DNA of 64,000 nucleotides from CAKZQX01 sp034435975 (GCA_034435975.1 DAOTWD010000132.1:1-64000); one strand, 5' to 3'. Counted from the stretch's first letter, positions 35,336 to 44,285 are shown. The notes: generated by a model from the sequence alone, not told the origin. A program made the numbers and translations.

Positions 35336-37306
35336 ATGAACAGCACAATGTTTGAACCGTTGCTCTCACCGTTGCGTCTGGGCCGTAAAACCGCTCCCAG
35401 TCGCATTGTGTTTGCCGCGCATCAGACCAATTTCGCCACCCATCACCGCTTTGAGCAGCGGCATGTGGCCTACTACCGCACACGCGCTGCGGGCGGAGCC
35501 GGGCTGATCGTCCTTGAAGGCAGTGTGGTGCATCCGTCGGACTGGCCGTATGAGTATGTCATCTTCGGCTACGATGAACAGGTCATCACGGGCTATCGGC
35601 AGGTGGCCGACGCCGTGCATGCTCATGGGGCGCTGGTGCTGGCACAGCTTACGCACAGCGGTGGTCAGGGCAGTAGCCACTATTCGCAGTTGCCGCTCTG
35701 GGCACCCTCGCCCGTCCCTGAAGTCAACAGCCGCGAGATGCCCAAAGTGATGGAAGCTGAGGACATTGCGGCGGTGGTGGCCGGGTTTGCGCGTGCCGCC
35801 CGGTTTGCGCTCCAGGGTGGGCTGGATGGCGTGGAGATCAACGCGGGCCAGGATAGCCTGGTGCGCCAGTTTTTGTCGCCGCTTACGAATATGCGCGACG
35901 ATGTGTATGGTGGGGCGCTGGATAACCGACTGCGGTTTGCGCGTGAGGTCATTCAGGCCGTGCGGCAGGCAGCCGGCAGCGAGGCGATCGTCGGTCTGCG
36001 GTTGTGCGGTGACGAATATGCGCCCTGGGGGGGCATCACGCCTGGAGATGCTGCCGAGATAGCGCGGCTGCTGGCGGCAGAGAACCACCTGGATTTTATC
36101 AGTGTCACCAGCGGAAGCATCTTTACGGGCCACCTGACCCGTGCCGGGTTGTATATGCCGCCTGGTTATGCGGCGCATCTGGCCGGGGCGATCAAGGCCA
36201 CTGTCAATGTGCCCGTGTTTGCCCAGGGCAGCATTGTTGATCCCAGAATGGCCGCCGGGTTACTGGTCGAACAACAGGCCGACGCGGTGGAGATGACACG
36301 GGCGTTGATCGCCGACCCGGAGTTGCCGCAGAAAGTACGCGCTGGACGTGCCGATGAGATTCGCCCGGCCATCCTTTCCAACCAGGATAACATTATTGGC
36401 CTGGTGCAGAATCCGCGCCTGAGTTGTGTCAACAACCCGGCTGCGGGTTATGAGCACGATGCCGAGTTTACGACCCTGCCACCCGCCGCGCCGCCCGCGC
36501 GCATTCTGGTGATCGGTGGTGGTGCCGCCGGGTTGGAGGCGGCACGGGTCGCAGCTCTGCGCGGACATCAGGTCACGCTGTACGAGCAGCGTGAGCAACT
36601 GGGCGGTACGTTGCGGCTGGCGGCAGCGGTACCGGGCCGCGAGCGGCTAGCACTGGCGGTTGACTGGCTGGAGGCACAGGTGCGGGCGTTGCCGGTGACA
36701 ATCCGGCTCGGCGTGACCGTCACTCCGCACCTGGTGCTGGCCCATGCGCCCGATGCGGTGATCGTGGCCGTGGGCGGTGAACCGAGACCGTATCCCGACG
36801 TCGACGTTCGCGCCGCCGACGTGCCGATCGTGAATCCGCGCCAGGTGCTGGCGGGCGATGTGCCCACCACGCCGGGCACGGCGGTGATCCTTGATCAGAT
36901 TGGCGACCAGGTGGGTATGGGGGTAGCCGAGTGGCTGGCCGATCGTGGCTGGCAGGTCACGATTGTCACTGCTGACATGTTCGTTGGGCAGCGGTTGACC
37001 GCCTCGCTGGAGCTGACACCCTGGAACCAGCGCGCCTGCGCGAAGGGCATTGTCTTCCGGCCTCAGGTTGATGTCGAGCGCGTCGTGGTACGCACCCTGT
37101 TCGGCGTGGATCACTTTGATCGGACACCCGTCTCGATGGAGGAGCTTGACCTGATTGTTGGGGTAACGCACGAGACGCCTAATGAAGCGCTCTATTTTGC
37201 ACTCAAGCACGCCGGGCAGCGCGTCTATCGCGCCGGTGACTGTGTGGCCCCACGCTCTATGAGCCAGGCTATTCTTGAGGGCTACCGCGTCGGGCGGATG
37301 GTGTAG
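35336..37306 (+). CDS. Mycofactocin-system FadH/OYE family oxidoreductase 1, lacking Fe-S cysteines
   Basis: A 656-residue flavoprotein of the 2,4-dienoyl-CoA reductase (FadH)/trimethylamine dehydrogenase type. It has an FMN-binding old-yellow-enzyme barrel (1-370; FAAHQTNFATHH, LVLAQLTHSGGQ, GVEINAGQDSLVRQFLSP) and then an FAD/NAD domain from ARILVIGGGAAGLEAARVAA. Members of this family usually hold a 4Fe-4S cluster with C-x2-C-x3-C-x11-C. The corresponding stretch here reads RPAILSNQDNIIGLVQ and NPRLSC, keeping only the last cysteine. The cluster is therefore predicted to be missing. It lies between mftC and a paralogue 13 bases downstream. The start ATG follows AAAGAGGGGTTCC. Confidence 0.88.
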   Translation: MNSTMFEPLLSPLRLGRKTAPSRIVFAAHQTNFATHHRFEQRHVAYYRTRAAGGAGLIVLEGSVVHPSDWPYEYVIFGYDEQVITGYRQVADAVHAHGALVLAQLTHSGGQGSSHYSQLPLWAPSPVPEVNSREMPKVMEAEDIAAVVAGFARAARFALQGGLDGVEINAGQDSLVRQFLSPLTNMRDDVYGGALDNRLRFAREVIQAVRQAAGSEAIVGLRLCGDEYAPWGGITPGDAAEIARLLAAENHLDFISVTSGSIFTGHLTRAGLYMPPGYAAHLAGAIKATVNVPVFAQGSIVDPRMAAGLLVEQQADAVEMTRALIADPELPQKVRAGRADEIRPAILSNQDNIIGLVQNPRLSCVNNPAAGYEHDAEFTTLPPAAPPARILVIGGGAAGLEAARVAALRGHQVTLYEQREQLGGTLRLAAAVPGRERLALAVDWLEAQVRALPVTIRLGVTVTPHLVLAHAPDAVIVAVGGEPRPYPDVDVRAADVPIVNPRQVLAGDVPTTPGTAVILDQIGDQVGMGVAEWLADRGWQVTIVTADMFVGQRLTASLELTPWNQRACAKGIVFRPQVDVERVVVRTLFGVDHFDRTPVSMEELDLIVGVTHETPNEALYFALKHAGQRVYRAGDCVAPRSMSQAILEGYRVGRMV

Positions 37307-37319
37307 CGGAGGTGAACGA

Positions 37320-39278
37320 ATGAGTGAAACACGACGGCTGTTGTTTACGCCGATCAAAATCGGCACGTTGACGGTGCCAAACCGTATTGTTTTTTCGGCA
37401 CACCTGACCAACTATGCTGAAGATTGTATGCCGACCGATCGCCATGCCTACTATTACCGCGAGCGAGCACGCGGCGGCGTGGGCCTGATTATCACCGAAG
37501 AACACTCGACGCACCCGACCGATCATCCTTACGAAAAGCTCATCCACGCCTTCCACCCGCATGTTATTCCGGGCTACCGGCGTATCACCGACATGGTGCA
37601 CCGCGAAGGTACGCCCATCTTTGCGCAGATCAACCACAACGGCGGGCAGAGCAGTGGTCTGTTTACGCGCCTGCCCGCCTGGGCACCCTCGGCCCTGGCC
37701 GACCCGATGTTCCGCGAGGTAGCGAAGGCCGTTGAACACGAGGATATCCAGGAGATCATTCAGGGCTATGCCCGGGTCGCCGACTATACCCGGCAGGGCG
37801 GCTTTGACGGCATTGAGTTACAGTGTTCGCACTCCTCCATCGTCCGCCAGTTTCTCTCGCGCAGTACCAACCACCGCACCGACGAATACGGTGGTAGCCT
37901 GGAAAATCGCATGCGCCTGCTTCGCGAAATTATTGCCGCTATTCGCCAGGCTGTCGGTCGTGACTACCCGATGAGTGTGCGCCTGTGTGGGGATGAGTTG
38001 ATCCGCGATGGGATTGTGCTGGACGAGGCGGTGGCCGTGGCGCGGATGCTCGAACGTGATGGCCAGATTGACTGTATCAATACCAGTATCGGCACCGCAA
38101 CCCAGACCCTGTATATGATCGAGGCCTCGATGCATATTCCACCCGACTATGCCATGTTTATTCCCTCAGCGATGCGCAAAGCGGTGCGGCTGCCGGTGAT
38201 TGGCGTCGGGCGGGTGAAAGACCCGATCCAGGCCGAACGTCTTCTGGCCGACGGTCACGCGGATCTGATCGGCATCGTGCGGGCGCAGATTGCCGACCCG
38301 GAGTTTGCGCGCAAGGCACGTGAGAACCGTGTTGACGACATCCGGCTCTGTTTGTCGTGTAACCAGGAGTGTGTGGGACGGATGGGCCTGAACCGCTGGC
38401 TCGGCTGCATTGAGACGCCAGGTACCGGTCAGGAACAGTGGCTGGGCATCGGCACGCTCAGACCGGCGACCCAGGCAAAGCGGGTTATTGTCGTTGGGGG
38501 TGGGCCAGCCGGCCTGAAGGCGGCCGTGGTTGCCGCCCGACGCGGTCATCGCGTCACGCTGTTCGAAAAAGACACCCGTCTGGGTGGGCAGGTACTCCTG
38601 GCGGTCAACGTGAACAATCGCGCTGAATTTGGCGACATTGTGCGCAACTTACTGCACGAATTGCCCACCGCCGGGGTAGACGTGCGGACAGGTGTGACGG
38701 CCACGCCGGCATTGATCCTGGCTGAGCAACCCGATGCTGTGATTATTGCCACCGGATCGGTGCCCAATCGGGCGGCACTCCCCGGTGCCGATGGCCCGGG
38801 TGTGGCGGATGTCTCGGATATTCTGTCGGGTACGATTGAGCCAGGCCCGCGCGTTCTGGTCATTGACCGCCTGGGCTTTCACGAGGCGACCAGTGTGGCC
38901 GAATACCTGGCCGAACGTGGCTCACAGGTCGAGGTGGTGACGCAGACGCTCTATGTTGGCCAGGATCTGGGGGTGACCCTTGACCTGGAGAACTGGTATC
39001 GTCGGGCGCGGCGACTGGGCATCAGGTGTACGCCCAATCACTCGGCGTTGCGCATTGCCGATGGCGTGGTGACGACCATTCACAACTACAGCGGGCAGAT
39101 GGTGACGTTTGGCCCTGTGGATACGGTGGTGCTGGCAGTACATCGGCGTGCAGAGCATGCCTTGTATGACGCGCTGAAAGGTCGCGTGCCCGAACTGCAC
39201 CGCATTGGCGACGCCGTCGCGCCACGGCGTGCCCACGCTGCGATCATCGAAGGTGAACGTGCGGGGCGGAGTGTGTGA
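37320..39278 (+). CDS. Mycofactocin-system FadH/OYE family oxidoreductase 2
   Basis: A 652-residue FMN/4Fe-4S/FAD oxidoreductase, paralogue of the preceding gene. The barrel domain contains NRIVFSAHLTNYAED, IFAQINHNGGQSSG and DGIELQCSHSSIVRQFLSR. The cluster cysteines are all present as CLSCNQECVGR and LGC. The C-terminal domain starts VIVVGGGPAGLKAAVVAARR. It probably moves electrons between a reduced cofactor (mycofactocin or NAD(P)H) and another carrier such as the ETF encoded downstream; the direct partner is inferred. The start follows GGAGGTGAACGA. The stop runs straight into a family B repeat. Confidence 0.92.
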   Translation: MSETRRLLFTPIKIGTLTVPNRIVFSAHLTNYAEDCMPTDRHAYYYRERARGGVGLIITEEHSTHPTDHPYEKLIHAFHPHVIPGYRRITDMVHREGTPIFAQINHNGGQSSGLFTRLPAWAPSALADPMFREVAKAVEHEDIQEIIQGYARVADYTRQGGFDGIELQCSHSSIVRQFLSRSTNHRTDEYGGSLENRMRLLREIIAAIRQAVGRDYPMSVRLCGDELIRDGIVLDEAVAVARMLERDGQIDCINTSIGTATQTLYMIEASMHIPPDYAMFIPSAMRKAVRLPVIGVGRVKDPIQAERLLADGHADLIGIVRAQIADPEFARKARENRVDDIRLCLSCNQECVGRMGLNRWLGCIETPGTGQEQWLGIGTLRPATQAKRVIVVGGGPAGLKAAVVAARRGHRVTLFEKDTRLGGQVLLAVNVNNRAEFGDIVRNLLHELPTAGVDVRTGVTATPALILAEQPDAVIIATGSVPNRAALPGADGPGVADVSDILSGTIEPGPRVLVIDRLGFHEATSVAEYLAERGSQVEVVTQTLYVGQDLGVTLDLENWYRRARRLGIRCTPNHSALRIADGVVTTIHNYSGQMVTFGPVDTVVLAVHRRAEHALYDALKGRVPELHRIGDAVAPRRAHAAIIEGERAGRSV

Positions 39279-39485
39279 GGCGACGAGGCGACGAGGCGAC
39301 GAGATGACGAGGCGACGAGGTGACGAGGCGACGAGGCGACGAGGCGACGAGGCGACGTGAATCCGCGCATCCGCGCATCCCGCATCCGCGCATCCGCGCA
39401 TCCCGCATCCGCGCATCCGCGCATCCCGCATCCGCGCATCCTCACATCCTCACGTCATCGCATCCTCGCCTCGCGCCTCGTCGTT
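39279..39485. repeat. Family B repeat block between OYE2 and etfA
   Basis: About ten GACGAGGC units are followed by four units of CGCATCCGCGCATCC, and then CGCCTCGCGCCTCGTCG, which is complementary to the left part. This is the most complete copy in the window and can fold into a long imperfect hairpin. Not a CRISPR array: units are too short and there are no distinct spacers. Confidence 0.9.
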
Positions 39486-39505
39486 ACAATGAGGATCTAT
39501 GAGCT

Positions 39506-40654
39506 ATGATAGTAGTTATTGCCGAAACCGATCATGATACCGTGACCATCCCATCGCTGGAGTGTGTCGAAGAAGCCCGCGACGTTGCCAATGCACTGGA
39601 TATGCCCGTGCATGTGGTGCTACCGGGATACCATGTGGCCGATCTCGCATCCACGCTGGCCGCTCATGGTGCTGACCGTGTCACCATCGTTGAGCATCGC
39701 GCGTTGAGCCAGTTCAGCGCCGATGGCTGGCTGGCAGCGCTGGAGCCGCTGCTGAGGGACACCGCTCCAGCGCTGATCCTGGCCCCCGCCTCCGGCCATA
39801 TTCGGGCCTGGTTGCCGCGCCTGAGCCTGCGCTGGCGCGTGCCGCTGGTAAGCGGTTGCTTACAGGTTCGCGCGAATACCACTCACCAGATCGAGCTGAC
39901 GCGACCAACGCATGGCGGCGCATGCCACGAACAGTTGACCTGGCTGGCGACCAACACCCTGATTGCCACGCTGATCCCCGGTGTGCGGGGCGTGAGCCAG
40001 CCCGATCTCCACCGTCAGGCCGAAGTAATCCACCACACGCCTGACCTGAACGCAGTTGTGATCCGCGACCGCATGCTACGGGCGCTACCCGCCGATCCGC
40101 GCACGGTTGACCTGACCGAGGCCGAGCGGATTGTCTCGGGCGGTCTGGGCTGTGGTGGGCCAGAAGGTGTGGCGTTGTTGCAGCACCTGGCCGACTGCCT
40201 GGGCGCGGCGCTCGGTGGCACCCGGGTGATCGCAGATCGCGGCTGGTTGCCAACCGAGCGCTTTATCGGCACGACCGGCAAAATTGTTGCGCCAAAGCTC
40301 TATCTTGCCTTCGGCGTCTCCGGTGCGGGCCAGCATATGAGTGGCATGACCGCCAGCGAAACCGTGATTGTGGTCAACACCGACCGTACCGCACCGCTGT
40401 TTCGCATTGCCGACCTGGGTATCGTCGGGGATATGCATCAGATTGTGCGCGAGTTGCTGGTACAACTGGGCTATCGTGAGGTGGTGGGCACTCCTGTTGA
40501 TAGTGTTTCGGCACGTACCGCGAGCGAGGATCAGCGCGATACCACCGGTGGCACGCTATCGCCTGAGGTGCAACGCTGGATCGCTGATGCAAAGCGCTGG
40601 CGCGAGGAGGCGCTTGCCTCTGATGTGACCGGGTGGGTAGGAAGGAGAAAGTAG
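39506..40654 (+). CDS. Electron transfer flavoprotein alpha subunit, mycofactocin-associated
   Basis: A 382-residue ETF alpha subunit. The C-terminal FAD-binding domain is intact: ERIVSGGLGCGGPEG, RVIADRGWLPTERFIGTTG, LYLAFGVSGAGQHMSGM and VVNTDRTAPLFRIADLGIVG. It receives electrons from flavoprotein dehydrogenases and pairs with the beta subunit at 42560. Beta lies three genes away, with FixC/FixX-type genes between them. The last codons (VGRRK) are already in the purine-rich repeat that follows. ATG 39506 has only a weak ribosome site. Confidence 0.92.
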   Translation: MIVVIAETDHDTVTIPSLECVEEARDVANALDMPVHVVLPGYHVADLASTLAAHGADRVTIVEHRALSQFSADGWLAALEPLLRDTAPALILAPASGHIRAWLPRLSLRWRVPLVSGCLQVRANTTHQIELTRPTHGGACHEQLTWLATNTLIATLIPGVRGVSQPDLHRQAEVIHHTPDLNAVVIRDRMLRALPADPRTVDLTEAERIVSGGLGCGGPEGVALLQHLADCLGAALGGTRVIADRGWLPTERFIGTTGKIVAPKLYLAFGVSGAGQHMSGMTASETVIVVNTDRTAPLFRIADLGIVGDMHQIVRELLVQLGYREVVGTPVDSVSARTASEDQRDTTGGTLSPEVQRWIADAKRWREEALASDVTGWVGRRK

Positions 40655-40750
40655 GAAGGAGAAAGGAGAGAAAGGAGAAAGGAGAAAGGAGAAAGGAGGA
40701 TAGAGGCTTCTATCTTCTATCTCCTACCTCCTACCTCCTATCTCCTATCA
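40637..40750. repeat. GGAGAAA-rich / TCTCCTA-rich inverted repeat
   Basis: About seven AGGAGAAAGG units are followed by TCTATCTTCTATCTCCTACC-type units, so purine and pyrimidine arms are roughly complementary. The repeat begins inside the last codons of the upstream gene and ends about 20 bases before the next start. Confidence 0.8.
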
Positions 40751-40768
40751 TATGAGGATCCAAAACGT

Positions 40769-42268
40769 ATGACTCTCAGAGATAAAACACGTGCAAGCCG
40801 GTTCTTCAACGGCTTCAACCGTATCGTTCGGGGCAACGGCAACGATCAAACCAACGGCAGCCGTCCGCCTGTGGATGGGGAAGCAGGAGGGCTTGCAGCA
40901 GACGTGGCTGAACAACCGGTTCAACCGCAGGTGCGCAAGACCTCAACCCTCAATCCCAGCCGCCCTGAACACTTTGATGTAATCGTCGTCGGCGCGGGGC
41001 CAGCAGGCAGCGCAGCGGCGCTGGTGGCGGCACGGGCCGGCCTCAAGGTGCTGCTCCTCGAACGGGGCGAGTATCCGGGGTCGAAGAATGTCTCTGGTGC
41101 CGCGTTCTATGGCAGCGCACTCATGCACGACCTGATCCCGAACTGGTGGGAACAGGCACCGGTTGAGCGTTCCATTTGTCGCCGCATGCTGTCGTTTATG
41201 TCGCCCGAAACATCGGTATCGCTTGACTTCCGTTCTACCACCTATGCCGAGCCGCCCTACAATGGCTTCAGCATCCTGCGCCCGACGTTTGATCGCTGGT
41301 TCGCGGCCCAGGCTGAAGCAGCCGGTGCCTTTCTGCTCAACGCGGCGGTGGTCGATGATGTCTTGTGGGAGGATGGGCGCGTGATTGGCGTGCGCGTGCG
41401 GCGCGAGGCTGGCGATATCTGCGCCAACGTGGTCATTGCCTGTGACGGCGCGAACTCGTTTCTCGCCAAGAAAGCCGGCCTGCAACGTGAGTTCCACACG
41501 CACGAGATATCGCTGGGCGTCAAAGAGGTGATCGGCCTGGACGAGCAGACCATTTGCGAGCGCTTTCAGCTTACCGGGGACGAGGGAGTGGCGATCGAGT
41601 ACCTGGGGGCAATCACCGACGAGGTGCATGGCGGCGGCTTTCTCTACACGAACCGCGACTCGCTCTCGCTGGGAGTCATCGGGCAGATTTCCTCGTTTGT
41701 CGAGCATCGTCAGCGCCCGTATGAACTGCTGGAACGCTTCAAGGCCCATCCTTCCGTTGCACCGCTGGTTCGTGGCGGCACGTTGCGTGAATACTCGGCG
41801 CATATCATTCCCGAAGCCGGGTGGAACATGCTGCCACGCCTCTACACCGATGGCATGCTGGTGGCTGGCGATGCGGCGGCACTCTGCTTTGTGGCTGGCC
41901 TCTACTTTGAAGGCATCAACTATGCCATTCAGTCGGGCCTGGCCGCAGGTGAGACGGCCATTACAGCCCATCGGGCAGGCGATTTCTCGGCTCAGACATT
42001 GGCAGGCTATACCGCGCTTTTACGCCAGCGCAAGGTGTTGACCGATTTTGAGCGCTACCGTCACACACCAGACTTTATCAACAGCGCCCGGTTGCAAAAT
42101 CTCTATCCCGCCGTCATCGCCCACGGTGCTGAACGCCTCTTCCGCGTTGATGGCCGGGGCAAGCAAAAAATCCTGCCGATTGCCTGGGAAACGCTGCGCC
42201 ACTTTCAGGTGAATCCGCTGCATGTGCTTCAGGATCTGTATCGAGCCGGGAGGGCTTTGGGATGGTAA
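40769..42268 (+). CDS. FixC-like FAD-dependent oxidoreductase (ETF:quinone oxidoreductase type)
   Basis: A 499-residue FAD-dependent oxidoreductase of the FixC/ETF-quinone reductase family. The Rossmann motif VIVVGAGPAGSAAALVAARAG starts near residue 71, after a 70-residue low-complexity N-terminal extension unusual for FixC. Further family features are GSKNVSGAAFYGSAL, the GDAAALCFVAGLYFEGINYA block and the ending HPLHVLQ-like NPLHVLQDLYRAGR. With the ETF pair and the ferredoxin it should send electrons from ETF to the quinone pool. It overlaps the ferredoxin-like gene by seven bases. Confidence 0.9.
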   Translation: MTLRDKTRASRFFNGFNRIVRGNGNDQTNGSRPPVDGEAGGLAADVAEQPVQPQVRKTSTLNPSRPEHFDVIVVGAGPAGSAAALVAARAGLKVLLLERGEYPGSKNVSGAAFYGSALMHDLIPNWWEQAPVERSICRRMLSFMSPETSVSLDFRSTTYAEPPYNGFSILRPTFDRWFAAQAEAAGAFLLNAAVVDDVLWEDGRVIGVRVRREAGDICANVVIACDGANSFLAKKAGLQREFHTHEISLGVKEVIGLDEQTICERFQLTGDEGVAIEYLGAITDEVHGGGFLYTNRDSLSLGVIGQISSFVEHRQRPYELLERFKAHPSVAPLVRGGTLREYSAHIIPEAGWNMLPRLYTDGMLVAGDAAALCFVAGLYFEGINYAIQSGLAAGETAITAHRAGDFSAQTLAGYTALLRQRKVLTDFERYRHTPDFINSARLQNLYPAVIAHGAERLFRVDGRGKQKILPIAWETLRHFQVNPLHVLQDLYRAGRALGW

Positions 42269-42546
42269 GGACAACCTTTGAGGAAAAAATGCGCACGCCG
42301 CGCTTCAAGGTGGATGATCAACCGCATATTGTGGTGCATGCCGAGGTGTGTCACACCTGCTCGGTACGCGCCTGTGTCTATGTCTGTCCGGCGAACCTGT
42401 TTGTGCCGCTCGACGATGGCGGTATTCTGTTTAATTACGAGGAGTGCTTTGAGTGTGGCACCTGTTATATCGCCTGTAACGAGGAGGGCGCAATTGAGTG
42501 GTCATATCCGAGAGGCGGCTATGGTGTGACCTTCCGCGAAGCGTAA
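42262..42546 (+). CDS. FixX-like ferredoxin
   Basis: A 94-residue ferredoxin-like protein that completes the FixC-type quinone reductase. Cysteine motifs are CHTCSVRACVYVCP and ECFECGTCYIACN, and the family end is WSYPRGGYGVTF. ATG 42262 overlaps the fixC-like gene; an internal ATG at 42289 is a possible alternative. The etfB gene follows 13 bases later. Confidence 0.93.
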   Translation: MVRTTFEEKMRTPRFKVDDQPHIVVHAEVCHTCSVRACVYVCPANLFVPLDDGGILFNYEECFECGTCYIACNEEGAIEWSYPRGGYGVTFREA

Positions 42547-42559
42547 TGAGGAGGGATGG

Positions 42560-43432
42560 ATGCATATTGCGGTCTGTTTGAAATATGGGCCTGACCCGAT
42601 GACCGTCACGGTCAATCCGCTCACCGGCGTGATCGATGACCGTCGTCTGCTGTATATGATCAATCCCGCTGATGCCAGTGCGCTGGAAGTTGCCCTGCAA
42701 TTGCGGGGATCCGACGACACGATCCAGGCGCTGACGGTCGGCTCGCCATCCGCCGATGTCGCCCTCCGTGAGGCACTGGCGGTGGGTGTCGATCGGGTCG
42801 AGCGGCTGTGGGATGCCTCACAGCCCACACCCCATCCGGTACACACGGCCATGCTGCTCGCCACCGCGCTCCGCACGACTTCTCTGCCTGACCTGGTGCT
42901 GTGCGGCGCACGCAGTGCCGACCAGGGCAGCGGTCAGGTACCGGCCCTGCTGGGCGAGTATCTGGACTGGCCGGTGGTTACGGATGTGACGCACGTGGCC
43001 CGCGATGGTGCGGTGGCACGCGTGCAGTGCCGCCTTGACCGCGGGGCCCGCGCTGAGGTTGAGGTGACCCTGCCGTGTGTGCTGGCGCTGGAGCCGGGGG
43101 TTGCACGTCTGCGCCACGCCAGCCTGCCGGGTCTGTTAACGGCGCAACGGGCAGCTATTCCGGTTCGCGATGCCGCTGACCTGGGTGTGACCGCCGCATA
43201 TCGGCAGATTCCCCAACCGACGCTGGAGGCCGTGCTCCCGCCACGCCCGCGCCCACGTGCAATGCGTATGCCCGACAGCAACCAGGCCCCGCACGAGCGT
43301 ATCAGCCAGATTCTGTCTGCTGGTGTTGCGAGTAAGTCGGGGCAGATTCTGGAAGGGCCACCCGACCAGATGGCGGCGGCGATGATTGCGTTTCTGCGCA
43401 AACGGGGGTTCCTGAGCGGTGAAGCGGTCTGA
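42560..43432 (+). CDS. Electron transfer flavoprotein beta subunit, mycofactocin-associated
   Basis: A 290-residue ETF beta subunit: CLKYGPDPMTVTVNPLTG at the N-terminus, NPADASALEVALQL, the AMP-binding DLVLCGARSADQGSGQVPAL and TLPCVLALEPGVARLR. A C-terminal 60-residue extension (HERISQILSAGVASKSGQIL) may contact alpha. The ribosome site GAGGAGGG precedes ATG 42560. The gene order alpha-fixC-fixX-beta differs from the usual fixABCX order. Next comes mftE after a family B repeat. Confidence 0.92.
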   Translation: MHIAVCLKYGPDPMTVTVNPLTGVIDDRRLLYMINPADASALEVALQLRGSDDTIQALTVGSPSADVALREALAVGVDRVERLWDASQPTPHPVHTAMLLATALRTTSLPDLVLCGARSADQGSGQVPALLGEYLDWPVVTDVTHVARDGAVARVQCRLDRGARAEVEVTLPCVLALEPGVARLRHASLPGLLTAQRAAIPVRDAADLGVTAAYRQIPQPTLEAVLPPRPRPRAMRMPDSNQAPHERISQILSAGVASKSGQILEGPPDQMAAAMIAFLRKRGFLSGEAV

Positions 43433-43435
43433 ACA

Positions 43436-43515
43436 TGCGATGACGTGAGGATACGAGGATGTGAGGATGTGAGGATGTGAGGATGCGAGGATGCGAGAAT
43501 GCGAGGATTCCCGTC
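43436..43515. repeat. Family B repeat overlapping the mftE start
   Basis: Seven or more GAGGAT(G/A)(C/T)GA units run from just after the etfB stop to beyond the presumed mftE ATG, ending in ATTCCCGTCGCATCGTCG. The repeat therefore seems to supply the first codons of mftE. Confidence 0.75.
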
Positions 43516-44285
43516 GCATCGTCGTCCCCGGCGCGCCACGCCGACTGGCGGAGATGACCTGGCCGGAGGTGGCGGCAGCCGTGGCCGCGGGTGCAACGAC
43601 GGTGATACTGCCCCTGGGCGCGACCGAGCAGCACGGCCCGCACTTGCCGCTGGGCACGGACACCTATCGTGCCACAGCGCTGGCTGAACGCCTGCTCGCG
43701 CTGCTGCCTGACACGCTGCTGGCTCCGGCTTTCCCGATCGGCTGCTCCGACGAACATACTGGTTTCGCTGGCCTCCTAAGCCTGAACACCGAGACCATGG
43801 CGCACATCATTGTCGATTGTGCCCGGCGCATGGTGGTCTGGGGTGTGCAGCGGTTGGTACTGCTCTCCGCGCATGGCGGCAACACGAATGCCCTGGCGCT
43901 CGCCGTCGAACGGCTCCACCACGAGTTGCCCACCCTGCATGTCTGGCCGTCGGTACCCACACTCCCGAGTGATGAGACAATCGACGCTGCACTGCTCCGC
44001 ATTGCCCGCACTGACGGCATTGCACCCGAAGCTGTCGGTATGCATGCAGGCGAGGGCGAAACTTCCGAGATGCTCCACCTGCGCCCGGATCTGGTGCGTC
44101 AGGCGCAGCGACAGCCGGGCTATTGCGGCGACATGACCGCGATTATGCCCCGTCTCCGCGCCGCCGGCCTGCGCTCGGTAACGCCCAACGGCGTCCTCGG
44201 CGACCCCACCGCCGCCGATGCCATACGTGGTGCACGCTACCTGGACGCCGCTGCTGCGGCAATTGCGGCGGTGTTGGACTGGTAG
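43491..44285 (+). CDS. mftE: Mycofactocin precursor peptide peptidase MftE (creatininase family)
   Basis: Creatininase-family metallopeptidase that cuts the modified MftA peptide to release the Val-Tyr-derived product. Metal ligands are in LGATEQHGPHLPLGTDT (Glu, His, Asp), SAHGGNTNA and HAGEGETSEML. Length is about 264 residues. The start is uncertain: homologues begin near RLAEMTWPEV, but the only in-frame ATG before that is 43491 inside the repeat, giving 15-20 extra residues. The internal ATG of AEMTWPEV lies directly after GGCGGAG, too close for a ribosome site. Location beside mftC-linked flavoproteins distinguishes it from other creatininases. Confidence 0.9.
   Translation: MRECEDSRRIVVPGAPRRLAEMTWPEVAAAVAAGATTVILPLGATEQHGPHLPLGTDTYRATALAERLLALLPDTLLAPAFPIGCSDEHTGFAGLLSLNTETMAHIIVDCARRMVVWGVQRLVLLSAHGGNTNALALAVERLHHELPTLHVWPSVPTLPSDETIDAALLRIARTDGIAPEAVGMHAGEGETSEMLHLRPDLVRQAQRQPGYCGDMTAIMPRLRAAGLRSVTPNGVLGDPTAADAIRGARYLDAAAAAIAAVLDW

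Noticed and set aside
39279..39485. CRISPR array
   Set aside because: Short irregular purine and pyrimidine units without spacers of constant length.
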